Assembly: GCA_035533095.1 (NCBI GenBank)
Contig: DATLUM010000002.1
Coordinates: 1 to 37,802 of the forward strand
Source of the DNA: Acidimicrobiales bacterium
Lineage (GTDB): Bacteria; Actinomycetota; Acidimicrobiia; Acidimicrobiales; Palsa-688
DNA length: 37,802 bases
Direction: 5' to 3'
In this document: one piece after another, positions 23,526 to 30,807 of the stretch
Position numbering within the stretch: the stretch's first letter is position 1
Layout: the number at the start of each line of letters is the position of its first letter
The notes under the pieces: generated by a model
The model's database searches: none
What the model was told of the DNA's origin: nothing
What the model saw: only the letters and a program-made list of their open reading frames with translations
Translations under genes and position numbers: made by a program

Positions 23526-24689
23526 GTGGTCGAGGAACAAGCCGTACGCAACGCGATGCGGGGTGTGATCGATCCCGAGCTAGGCGACGACCTCGTCGAC
23601 CTCGGCATGTACCAAGGTGCGGACATCAGTCCCGGCGGGGAGGTCACGGTCCGGGTGGCGCTGACCACCGCTGGCTGCCCGTTGCGCGCCCAGATACAGC
23701 GCGACGTCACCGAAAGGGTCGGCAGCGTGCCCGGCGTCGCCTCCGTAACCGTCACGACGAGCGAGATGTCGCCGGCGCAGAGGAAGGAGCTGATGGCTCG
23801 CGCGCGCCGGCGGGCCCAGGAGAACCCACCTGCCACCGACATACCGGGCCGGACAAGAGTGCTCGCGATCTCGTCCGGCAAGGGTGGGGTCGGCAAGTCG
23901 TCGGTGACCGTCAACCTGGCGGCGGGGCTGGCGGTGCGCGGTTTCACCGTCGGTCTGCTCGACGCTGACATCGCGGGGTTCTCGGTGCCACGCATGCTCG
24001 GCGTCGAAGGTCGCTTGCAGGCGGCGAGGTCCGACGGGTCCGATCGCCCGCGCATCGAACCGATGAGCAAGCCCGTCGGCGACGGAATCGTCAAGGTCGT
24101 CTCCATGGGTTTCCTCTCACCCGAGGACGAGGCGATCATGTGGCGCGGGCTGATGCTCAACCGGGGCGTCCAGCACTTCCTCGAGGACGTCGCGTGGGGG
24201 GATCTCGACTACCTGCTCGTGGACATGCCGCCCGGAACCGGCGACGTACAGATGGGCCTGGCGCGGATGCTCCCGCGCGCTGAGATGCTGATCGTCACGA
24301 CCCCGGCGCTGGCGGCACAGAAAGTCGCCGTGCGCGCGGCCGACATGGCCCGCAAGGGATACCTGCGCGTTGCCGGCGTGATCGAGAACATGAGCGGTTT
24401 CACCTGCGACCACGGCGAGCACTACGAGCTGTTCGGGTCGGGCGGCGGCGAACGTCTATCGCGCGAAATCGGAGTCCCGTTGCTGGCCCGCATCCCGTTG
24501 GAGCCGGCCGTATCCGCGGGCGGCGATCGAGGCGAGCCGGCAGCTCTGGGTCAAGGCCAAGCTGCGAGGTCTTTTTCCGGACTGGTGGATGCCGTGCTCG
24601 AGGTCGCACCCCTGATCGAGATGCAGGACTGCACTGCCCGCATGTTCGACGCCGTCGACGCGGCGCTCGCTGCTCGCGACGATCGCTGA
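23526..24689 (+). CDS. mrp: Mrp/ApbC family P-loop Fe-S carrier ATPase
   Basis: A 387-residue protein with an N-terminal MIP18/DUF59 domain (about 1-85; NAMRGVIDPELGDDLVDLGM) and a MinD/Mrp ATPase domain (from 110). The deviant Walker A is SSGKGGVGKSSVTVNL, followed by GLLDADIAGFSVPRMLG and DMPPGTGDVQMGLARML. ApbC/Mrp proteins bind and transfer Fe-S clusters in an ATP-dependent way. The usual CxxC near the C-terminus of many Mrp proteins is not evident; Cys occurs in FTCDHG and in the final 25 residues. GTG 23526 is chosen because the DUF59 domain begins there and TACAAT lies 6 nt upstream; the ORF is open further upstream to 23436. It is convergent with the histidine kinase gene, with 2 bp between stops. 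Confidence 0.93.
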   Translation: MVEEQAVRNAMRGVIDPELGDDLVDLGMYQGADISPGGEVTVRVALTTAGCPLRAQIQRDVTERVGSVPGVASVTVTTSEMSPAQRKELMARARRRAQENPPATDIPGRTRVLAISSGKGGVGKSSVTVNLAAGLAVRGFTVGLLDADIAGFSVPRMLGVEGRLQAARSDGSDRPRIEPMSKPVGDGIVKVVSMGFLSPEDEAIMWRGLMLNRGVQHFLEDVAWGDLDYLLVDMPPGTGDVQMGLARMLPRAEMLIVTTPALAAQKVAVRAADMARKGYLRVAGVIENMSGFTCDHGEHYELFGSGGGERLSREIGVPLLARIPLEPAVSAGGDRGEPAALGQGQAARSFSGLVDAVLEVAPLIEMQDCTARMFDAVDAALAARDDR

Positions 24690-24691
24690 CT

Positions 24692-26455
24692 TCAGGTGCC
24701 GCGCACCGGCGCCGGCACCGCCAAGACGAAGCGGGTCTCGGTCTCGTCGTGCTCGTACCAGACCCTTCCGCCCATTGCCTCCGCGAGACCGCGGACGAGG
24801 GTGAGGCCGAGGCCGCGGTCTCGATCGCTGCTGCGCGCCTGCTGCAAGCGGGTGGGGGTCGCCCGCCCGGCGAAGAGCCCCGGCGCCGCGTCGGCTGCTA
24901 CACCGGGCCCGCAGTCGGCGACGGTGATCCGCACCTCGTCTCCGTTCGCGGACGCCCGCACCGTTACCGGCGGTGCTCCGTGGCTGAGGGCGTTGTCCAC
25001 GAGGTTGGCGACTATCTGTTCGAGGCGTCTCGGGTCCGCGAGGGCGTTCAGGCCGGGCGGCACCTGGATCGTCACGTCCGCCGCCGTCGAACGGCCGTCG
25101 CGCGAGACGGACCCGAGAGCCGCGTCGACGATCGGCCGCACCTCGACGGGTCTCGGATACAGGCGGAGCCGGCTCGTCTGAAGCCTCGAGATGTCCGACA
25201 GATCGTCCGCGAGGCGCGAGACCCTTTCGACCTGGGTGCGGATCGAACGACCGACTGCCGCAGCGTGTGACGGGCTCATCTCGTCGGCGTGCGACTCGAG
25301 TGTCGCGCCCAGGCCGACGATGGTCGCGAGCGGCCCCCGGAGATCGTTGCGCAGGAGTGCGGCGAACTCGGCCCGGTCGGCTTCGAGCTCCTCTTCCACT
25401 GTCTCGTCGCGCACGATGCCCTGGTAGCCGACGAGCTCCCCGCCTTCGCGGCGAGGACTCGGCTGAATCGACAAGAGGCGCCGGACCCCGTCGGCGCGCG
25501 CAACGACGAGATGGACCACCGGCGCGTGAGGTTCGACGGTGAGGAGTTCGTCGACGGTGCCGGAAGGATCGATCGGGCGGATGACCTCCGACAGGCGTGC
25601 GCCGAACAGCCCGCTCAGCCGGCGACCGACTATGACCGCGAAGGAAGCGTTGGCGTAGCTGATCCGCCCGTCGAGGTCCGCCTCGTAGACTCCGTCCGAC
25701 GCGCGCTCGACAACGTGGCGGTAGCGGGCCAGCGCCTCTTCTTCCCGACCGAGCGTCGCCTCCCAGTAACCCTGGGCGAGCGCGTCCGTCAGCCGGTCCA
25801 TCGCGGGAAGGATGCGCGTGAGAACCAGAGAGAGCGCGAGGCCCGCGTGGCGGCCGCCGGACTCCGCGAGCTCGATCGCCGTCTGCACCACGAGGTCCCG
25901 CGAGATCCGCAGGATCACGAGCAGCTGCGGGAGCGGCGACCCGGAACGGGCAGCGGAGGCGCCGACCTCGCGAAGGTCGTCGAACAGTGCTGCGTCGACG
26001 TCGGCTCCCTGCTCGGTGACCGCGAGGATCGCCTCGAACCGACCGCGGGCCTGCTCGATGAACGACGTCTGTTGCCTCAGGGTCCAACCTTCGGCTTCGG
26101 GGAACACCGTGGCGAAGATCTGGAACGCGCGCCGCGCCATCTCCGAAGCGCGGCCGTCCAACGCGTCGAGCAGCTCCTGAGGATCGAGCTCGACCTGAGA
26201 GTCCGGGGCGGGGGCTGCTGCACCGGTGGTGGCGGCGAGAGCAGCGGTGATCATGTCGGCCCCGGCGCCGTTGTCCGCATTCCGGGCCAGGAACGCCTTG
26301 ACGTCGGAAAGCGGGAGCTCCGGGCCGGACTTTCCGATACGCGCAGGCACGAGGTAGCCGCTTCCGACGAGCGCCTCGACCGCCACAGGGGGCAGGTCGA
26401 GCATCGCCGCTGCCTCGTCTATGGCGAGGACGTTCGGTTGTCGTTCCTGGCTCAT
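24692..26455 (-). CDS. Histidine kinase-like PAS protein with N-terminal HTH and Asn in place of the phospho-acceptor His
   Basis: A 587-residue cytoplasmic protein. Residues 8-58 look like an excisionase/MerR-type DNA-binding helix-turn-helix (VLAIDEAAAMLDLPPVAVEA). Residues 90-235 are all helical and resemble the RsbR/RsbRD-type N-terminal region. A PAS domain covers about 245-360 (DGVYEADLDGRISYANASF). The dimerisation helix reads FAALLRNDLRGPLATIVG where kinases have FxxxxSHELRTPL, so the His is Asn370 (codon AAC at 25348-25346). The ATPase domain looks intact: LEQIVANLVDNALSH, ADCGPGV and RGLGLTLVRGLAE. It should bind ATP but cannot autophosphorylate at the normal site. No receiver gene is adjacent; a GGDEF gene is divergent. 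The ATG at 26455 lacks a strong ribosome binding site. Confidence 0.85.
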   Translation of the reverse strand: MSQERQPNVLAIDEAAAMLDLPPVAVEALVGSGYLVPARIGKSGPELPLSDVKAFLARNADNGAGADMITAALAATTGAAAPAPDSQVELDPQELLDALDGRASEMARRAFQIFATVFPEAEGWTLRQQTSFIEQARGRFEAILAVTEQGADVDAALFDDLREVGASAARSGSPLPQLLVILRISRDLVVQTAIELAESGGRHAGLALSLVLTRILPAMDRLTDALAQGYWEATLGREEEALARYRHVVERASDGVYEADLDGRISYANASFAVIVGRRLSGLFGARLSEVIRPIDPSGTVDELLTVEPHAPVVHLVVARADGVRRLLSIQPSPRREGGELVGYQGIVRDETVEEELEADRAEFAALLRNDLRGPLATIVGLGATLESHADEMSPSHAAAVGRSIRTQVERVSRLADDLSDISRLQTSRLRLYPRPVEVRPIVDAALGSVSRDGRSTAADVTIQVPPGLNALADPRRLEQIVANLVDNALSHGAPPVTVRASANGDEVRITVADCGPGVAADAAPGLFAGRATPTRLQQARSSDRDRGLGLTLVRGLAEAMGGRVWYEHDETETRFVLAVPAPVRGT

Positions 26456-26571
26456 CGTGTTCTCGTGAGGTCTAGTCCGTGCGGTGGCCCCGGTGAGGGA
26501 CCGTCAATCGAATGGGCAGCGGCTTTTTCTTCTTTTCGACGGTGTGGGCTCGGATGCCTGTCGCTGGTGGA

Positions 26572-26577
26572 TAACCT
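26572..26577 (+). promoter_or_regulatory. Predicted -10 element for a leaderless transcript
   Basis: TAACCT ends 8 nt before the in-frame GTG at 26586. The sequence upstream in this frame is T-rich and poorly coding. Confidence 0.45.
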
Positions 26578-26585
26578 TGCCGGGG

Positions 26586-28244
26586 GTGCCGATAAATCGA
26601 CCGGTGGTACCGGATCCGAGCGAGCTTGGGGTGGCGCCTGACGCCGATCGTTTTCTGCTGATCAAGCCGGACGGGACGGTTGTCTGGGAGAACCCACAGG
26701 GCTGGGCGGCCGGTGCGCACCTCGCGAGCTTTCTCCATCCTTCCGGCCGGAGGATCCTGGACGAGTCGATCGGACTGGTGCTCGGGGGGCGGGCCGCGCG
26801 GCGGGACTTCACCACCGAGGTCGTCGGCTCGGACCGCGAATGGAGGCGCTGCGTGCTCGAAGTGTCGGCCGCGCCCCGGGAGTACGCCGACGCGGTGTTC
26901 GTCACCGTCCGCGAGGAGCGGGCGGACGACGGGGTCGGTGCCGCCGGCGGTGGGCGAGCGACGCACGACACCCTCACAGCCCTGGCGAACCGCGAAGCGG
27001 TAGAGGCGCGCTTCAGGGAGACTGCCGAAGAGGGCGGCGGCACGCTCGCCGTGTTCTACATAGACGTCGACCACTTCAAGCGGATCAACGACCGACTCGG
27101 GCATGCCGGCGGCGACGCCGTCCTGCTCGCCGTCGCGGACAGGCTCAGGGCGGCGGTGCGCCCCGGGGATCTGGTGTCGCGGTTCGGCGGCGACGAGTTC
27201 GTCGTCGTTGCCGGCGGCGTGGACAACCTGAGCGTCGCAGCCGTAATCGCAGAGCGGATCCGCGCTGGCATGGAGGCGCCGGTCCGCGTGAGTGGCCGCA
27301 CGATCAACGTGACGCTCAGCGTCGGAGCGGCTGTTGGCGACGGGCGCAACGGCGACGTCCTGCTTCAGCAGGCGGACACCGCGCTGTACCGAGCCAAGGA
27401 GCTCGGACGCGACCGGGCGGAGATGTACCGCCCGGGCGACCGGATTCGCGGCTCGCGCCACGACGGAGCCGACGCGCTCCTGGCCGGCGCCCTCGAGAGC
27501 GGGAAGCTCGGCGTCGTCTACGAACCGATCGTCGACCTCGTCTCGGGCGCACCGGTGAAGATGCGCGTCTCGCTCGGCGCTCAGAGCGACGCCGGTGACG
27601 ACGGGATCAGTGTCGAGCAGGCAGGGGAGCTGCTGCGGCTGGCCGAGGAGTCGGGACTCGTCGTGTCGTTGGGCGCGGGGATGCTCGACCAGGCGTGCGA
27701 CTCGGCGAGCACTTGGCCGGCGGACGGAGACGGCAGGCCCACAGTCGGTCTCGTGTGGCCCATGACCGAACGTCAGCTGGACGAACCGCGCGCGGCCGAC
27801 CAGGTCCTCGGCACGCTGGCAGCACACGGCGCCCCTCCCTCATGGCTGATGGTGGAAGTCGCCGAGGAGAGCCTGTCGAGCCCAGGTCCTTCCGTGTTGC
27901 GGACCCTCGACCAGCTTCAGGCCCGTGGGGTCCGGATCATGCTCGGCGGCTTCGGCGGGGCCGCCGGCGGCATGTCCACAGTCCGACGCTTCTCGGTGGA
28001 CGCTCTGCTGCTGGACGAGTCGTTTCTCGACGGCTTCGGCGAGGACCGGCGCCAGACACGGCTGATGACAGCCGTGCTCGGCTTCGGACGGCTCCTCGAG
28101 ATCGACGTGGCCGTACGGGGTGTGCGCACCGATGCCGAGGCGACGCTTCTCCGAGCGCTCGGGTGCAACTGGGCGTCAGGGCCGTATTTCGGGCTGGCCG
28201 AGCCGGCGCCGCGCATCGGGCCGCGACCTCTCCTGGGGGAGTAG
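26586..28244 (+). CDS. Diguanylate cyclase (GGDEF) with degenerate EAL domain
   Basis: A 552-residue protein. Residues 10-105 look like a PAS domain (FLLIKPDGTVVWENPQGW). The GGDEF domain (about 120-285) has the active-site GGDEF at 201-205 and an inhibitory I-site RPGD at 192-195 with the standard 5-residue spacing, so it should make cyclic-di-GMP with product inhibition. Residues 300-545 follow the EAL fold (VVYEPIVDLVSG), but the EAL motif is MRV (326-328) and DDFG is replaced by LGGFGG. The phosphodiesterase site is therefore lost, and this domain may only bind c-di-GMP or mediate contacts. GTG 26586 was chosen by the -10 spacing; GTG 26484 is possible. The gene is divergent from the Asn-type kinase, possibly functionally linked. 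Confidence 0.88.
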   Translation: MPINRPVVPDPSELGVAPDADRFLLIKPDGTVVWENPQGWAAGAHLASFLHPSGRRILDESIGLVLGGRAARRDFTTEVVGSDREWRRCVLEVSAAPREYADAVFVTVREERADDGVGAAGGGRATHDTLTALANREAVEARFRETAEEGGGTLAVFYIDVDHFKRINDRLGHAGGDAVLLAVADRLRAAVRPGDLVSRFGGDEFVVVAGGVDNLSVAAVIAERIRAGMEAPVRVSGRTINVTLSVGAAVGDGRNGDVLLQQADTALYRAKELGRDRAEMYRPGDRIRGSRHDGADALLAGALESGKLGVVYEPIVDLVSGAPVKMRVSLGAQSDAGDDGISVEQAGELLRLAEESGLVVSLGAGMLDQACDSASTWPADGDGRPTVGLVWPMTERQLDEPRAADQVLGTLAAHGAPPSWLMVEVAEESLSSPGPSVLRTLDQLQARGVRIMLGGFGGAAGGMSTVRRFSVDALLLDESFLDGFGEDRRQTRLMTAVLGFGRLLEIDVAVRGVRTDAEATLLRALGCNWASGPYFGLAEPAPRIGPRPLLGE

Positions 28245-28261
28245 GCCCCGGCCGAAGATCG

Positions 28262-29224
28262 TCAAGCTCTGGCGGCGAGGTACCAGCGAGCATCGATGTC
28301 CTCTGGCTCGTCGGAACGGGCACGGCCTTCGGCTCGCAGCTTGCGGAGGTGGGCCCAGACGGAGAAGCGGGCGACGGGGTGCAACTCCTTGGGGACTTCG
28401 ACATAGATGGCGGCGACCAGGTCGTCGATGACGACGCCGGCGCCGGTGCTCCCGTGGCCGGCGTCGCCAGCGCGAAGCTGCGCAAGCACCTGGGCTTCGC
28501 GCTCCAGCCGGTGCCGCAGGTACCCGTCGAGCACCGCCCCAGGGTCGTCGATCATGTCCCCGTGGCCGGGTGCTATCCGCCGCGGCCTGCGGCTGCGGAC
28601 TTTCTCCAGCGACTCGAGATACACGGCCATGTCCCCGTCCGGTGGCGCTATCACGACGGTCGAGCCGGACATGACGTGGTCGCCCGAGAACAGGAGCCCG
28701 GTCCCCTCGATCTCGAAGCAGAGGTGGTTCGAGGTGTGCCCAGGCGTGTAGACCGCTGCGACGAGCATCTCGCCGGTGTCGAGGGTGTCACCGTCCGCGA
28801 GCAACCGGTCGGGGGCGAACGACATGTCGTGGGTGTCGAGGTGGGTGATTTTGCGGCCGGGCACGGTGGGAGGCGCCGGCGGGGCCGGGCCGAAGGCGAC
28901 GATCTCCGCCCCGGTCGCATCCTTCAGCGCGGCGGCGAGCGGCGAGTGGTCGATGTGCGTGTGAGTGACGAGGATCCACCGCAGGCGGTCACCGGCCTCC
29001 TCCAGCAACCGGCGCTCGTGCTGGTCGTCGATCGGTCCCGGGTCGACCAGCGCCAGCCGGTCGGAGCCGAGGAGGTAGGTGTTGGTCCCGGGCCCGGTCA
29101 TCATCCCGGGGTTCGGTGCTACGACGCGGGTGACGCCGGGCGCGATCTCGATCGCACGACCCGGTTGGAGGTGCTCGGGCCAGGTGGAAAGCGCCGCCGG
29201 CGCAGCTGGTCGCGGCCCTGTCAC
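28262..29224 (-). CDS. Metallo-beta-lactamase-fold hydrolase (LACTB2-like)
   Basis: A 320-residue protein with the full metal-binding set: THTHIDHSPLA, YTPGHTSNHLCF, FSGDHVMSG and IAPGHGDMI. The C-terminal 70 residues look like the winged helix found in LACTB2-type members (VWAHLRKLRAEG). The family includes nucleases and thioesterases, so the substrate is open. A homologue of this type (Rv3677c) lies near an ArsA-like pair and whiB4 in Mycobacterium tuberculosis; here those genes are about 5 kb away. GTG 29224 is supported by TAGGGT ending 7 nt upstream. It is divergent from the trypsin-like gene, with 52 bp between them, and its stop is 17 bp from the convergent GGDEF gene. Confidence 0.9.
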   Translation of the reverse strand: MTGPRPAAPAALSTWPEHLQPGRAIEIAPGVTRVVAPNPGMMTGPGTNTYLLGSDRLALVDPGPIDDQHERRLLEEAGDRLRWILVTHTHIDHSPLAAALKDATGAEIVAFGPAPPAPPTVPGRKITHLDTHDMSFAPDRLLADGDTLDTGEMLVAAVYTPGHTSNHLCFEIEGTGLLFSGDHVMSGSTVVIAPPDGDMAVYLESLEKVRSRRPRRIAPGHGDMIDDPGAVLDGYLRHRLEREAQVLAQLRAGDAGHGSTGAGVVIDDLVAAIYVEVPKELHPVARFSVWAHLRKLRAEGRARSDEPEDIDARWYLAARA

Positions 29225-29231
29225 GCGGGCG

Positions 29232-29237
29232 ACCCTA
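29232..29237 (-). promoter_or_regulatory. Predicted -10 element for a leaderless transcript
   Basis: Minus-strand TAGGGT ends 7 nt before GTG 29224. Confidence 0.55.
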
Positions 29238-29261
29238 CCCCGGCAGCGGGCCGGCGCAGGC

Positions 29262-29267
29262 TACGTT
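29262..29267 (+). promoter_or_regulatory. Candidate -10 element for a nearly leaderless transcript
   Basis: TACGTT ends 9 nt before ATG 29277, so the 5' leader would be a few nt at most. Confidence 0.4.
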
Positions 29268-29276
29268 GTCCTGACG

Positions 29277-30317
29277 ATGGCGAGGAGGACACTCAGGTCC
29301 GCTGAAGGCACTCGCCGGGGCACCGCGGGCCTCCGGGCGGCACAGGACGGCGACGCGGACGGCGGTCCGTCCCCTGCCGGGGGCGCCAAGGGAGGAAGGC
29401 GTGGCGCCAGCGAGCGGCTCCGCCGGCTTCAACCGGGCTACTTCCGTGAGCGAATCCTCCCGAGGAGCATGCTGGGCGTCGCGTCGCTGATCCTGGCGTT
29501 CGCGATCGGCGCCGGGTTGAGCGGCGTCGTCCTGTTCTCCTACTACCAGTACAAGCTCAACCAGACCAACGACAATGTCAACGCGTTGGTCAACAACTAC
29601 AAGAAGGCGTTCAGCGACGCGGAGGGCAACCTCAACGCAGACGTGGCCAACGCCAAGGCCGACATCCAGAACCAGCTCAAGGCTGTGCAGCAGCTTTCGG
29701 CCGGACCGGCAACGCTCGCCGCGCTCATCAAACAGATGTCGCCTTCGGTTCTGTTCGTGCACACGCTCGACGCCAACGGCCAACCGTCGGTGGGGACAGC
29801 GTTCGTGGTCTCTTCGAGCGGTTCGCAGTCGCTGCTCATAACGTCGTACACGACGGTCGCCGCTGCGACACACTCACCGGGCCCGGCCGTCTACGTCCGC
29901 CAGGGCAGCACCGACACGCAGGTCACCGTCCGCACCTGGGACCCTCAATACGATCTCGCGCTGCTCGTCTATCCAAAAGGCAACCTGAAGGCGATAACCG
30001 CTGCGTCGAACAATCCGTCACCGCAGCCGGGTGACAGGCTGTACGCGGTTTCCGGGCTCGGGACCGCCGGCGCTTCGATCACCCAGGCCAGCGTCGTGGA
30101 CGTGTCGGCGTCGGGCCTCGCTATCGACGGCGGTATCGGCGCGGCTTTCCAGGGCGCCCCACTGGTCAACCCGCAGGGCCAGGTGGTGGCGGTCGCGTCG
30201 CGCACCTACGCGCCCCTGGGGTTCACCTCGGACAGCGTCTTCTACGCGGCGTATGTGGAGGCGGCGTGCAACAAGGTTCTCTCCTGTCCGGGGGGAAGCC
30301 TGATCGGTAGCCACTGA
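29277..30317 (+). CDS. Membrane-anchored trypsin-like protein lacking catalytic His and Ser
   Basis: A 346-residue protein with a basic N-terminal 60 residues, one membrane helix (about 63-88), a helical stalk (95-140; NVNALVNNYKKAF, DVANAKADIQNQLKAV), and an extracytoplasmic trypsin-like domain (about 150-335). The fold is recognisable from VGTAFVVSS, DLALLVYP and APLVNPQGQVVAVAS. The triad is incomplete: the position of His is Thr192 (ITSYTTV where proteases have LTNxHVV), Asp226 is kept, and the Ser position is Gln292 (FQGAPLV for GNSGGPLV). It is therefore probably not a peptidase and may act as a scaffold, inhibitor or sensor. Two Cys near the C-terminus could form a disulfide. ATG 29277 was chosen by the adjacent -10 and by composition. 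Confidence 0.8.
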   Translation: MARRTLRSAEGTRRGTAGLRAAQDGDADGGPSPAGGAKGGRRGASERLRRLQPGYFRERILPRSMLGVASLILAFAIGAGLSGVVLFSYYQYKLNQTNDNVNALVNNYKKAFSDAEGNLNADVANAKADIQNQLKAVQQLSAGPATLAALIKQMSPSVLFVHTLDANGQPSVGTAFVVSSSGSQSLLITSYTTVAAATHSPGPAVYVRQGSTDTQVTVRTWDPQYDLALLVYPKGNLKAITAASNNPSPQPGDRLYAVSGLGTAGASITQASVVDVSASGLAIDGGIGAAFQGAPLVNPQGQVVAVASRTYAPLGFTSDSVFYAAYVEAACNKVLSCPGGSLIGSH

Positions 30318-30349
30318 GCATCCTCCTGGCGACCTTTTGGCGGTTTGGG

Positions 30350-30378
30350 TTGGCCCTCCCGGGCGGGCGCGTTACCCT
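30350..30378 (+). promoter_or_regulatory. Candidate promoter of the small membrane protein gene
   Basis: TTGGCC (30350-30355) and TACCCT (30373-30378) have a 17-bp spacer. The following GGGGAGGGGGAGGG gives a purine-rich ribosome binding site before ATG 30403. Confidence 0.5.
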
Positions 30379-30402
30379 GGGTGTGGGGAGGGGGAGGGAC
30401 CG

Positions 30403-30783
30403 ATGGGTGTGGCAGAGATAATCGGATTCGCCGCCTGCTGGCTGGTCGTGGCGTCCCTGATGCTGTGGGGCGTCTTCACCGAGCGCCGGCGCGGCCCGTC
30501 GCCCATTCTCGACGCGGCGCAACTCCACCCGAGTCGCGCCCACCGGCCGGCGGCCTCCGATTGGATCGTCGTCGAGACGGCCGAGGGCGGCACACCCGAC
30601 GTCGCCGAGCACCTCCGCTTCCTCGCCGGCGCCTGGCTGGCGTCGCGCGGGATCGACATCGACTCCCTGCCGCCGGCGGACATCCGCACCGAGGTCACGA
30701 GCACCGGCGACGGGTTCGCGACAACCCGCCTGTTGGTGCGCGCCGGGGCGCTGAACCCCGGCCGGCGCAGCCGGCGGGCGTAA
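30403..30783 (+). CDS. Small single-pass membrane protein, unknown function
   Basis: This 126-residue protein has one hydrophobic segment (about 5-24; IIGFAACWLVVASLMLW) followed by a basic stretch (TERRRG), so the bulk is probably cytoplasmic. Residues 50-115 are soluble, with a helix DVAEHLRFLAGAWLASRGID and a strand ATTRLLVRAG. The tail is Arg-rich. I do not recognise a family. It has its own promoter and a strong purine-rich ribosome binding site, so it is likely a real gene, and it is convergent with the PBP gene (24 bp between stop codons, in a GC-rich stretch able to form GCCGGC stems). It follows the trypsin-like gene by 85 bp. Confidence 0.7.
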   Translation: MGVAEIIGFAACWLVVASLMLWGVFTERRRGPSPILDAAQLHPSRAHRPAASDWIVVETAEGGTPDVAEHLRFLAGAWLASRGIDIDSLPPADIRTEVTSTGDGFATTRLLVRAGALNPGRRSRRA

Positions 30784-30807
30784 CAGCCGGCGGCGGGGCG
30801 GCCGGCG

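Noticed and set aside
24456-26087. Minus-strand frame of 543 codons overlapping the kinase-like gene and the end of mrp
   Set aside because: The translation is Arg/Gly/Pro-rich without motifs and lies out of frame with the recognised kinase domains.
26484-26585. Longer N-terminus for the GGDEF protein
   Set aside because: T-rich, poorly coding sequence with no ribosome binding site; GTG 26586 has a -10 hexamer 8 nt upstream. Not fully excluded.
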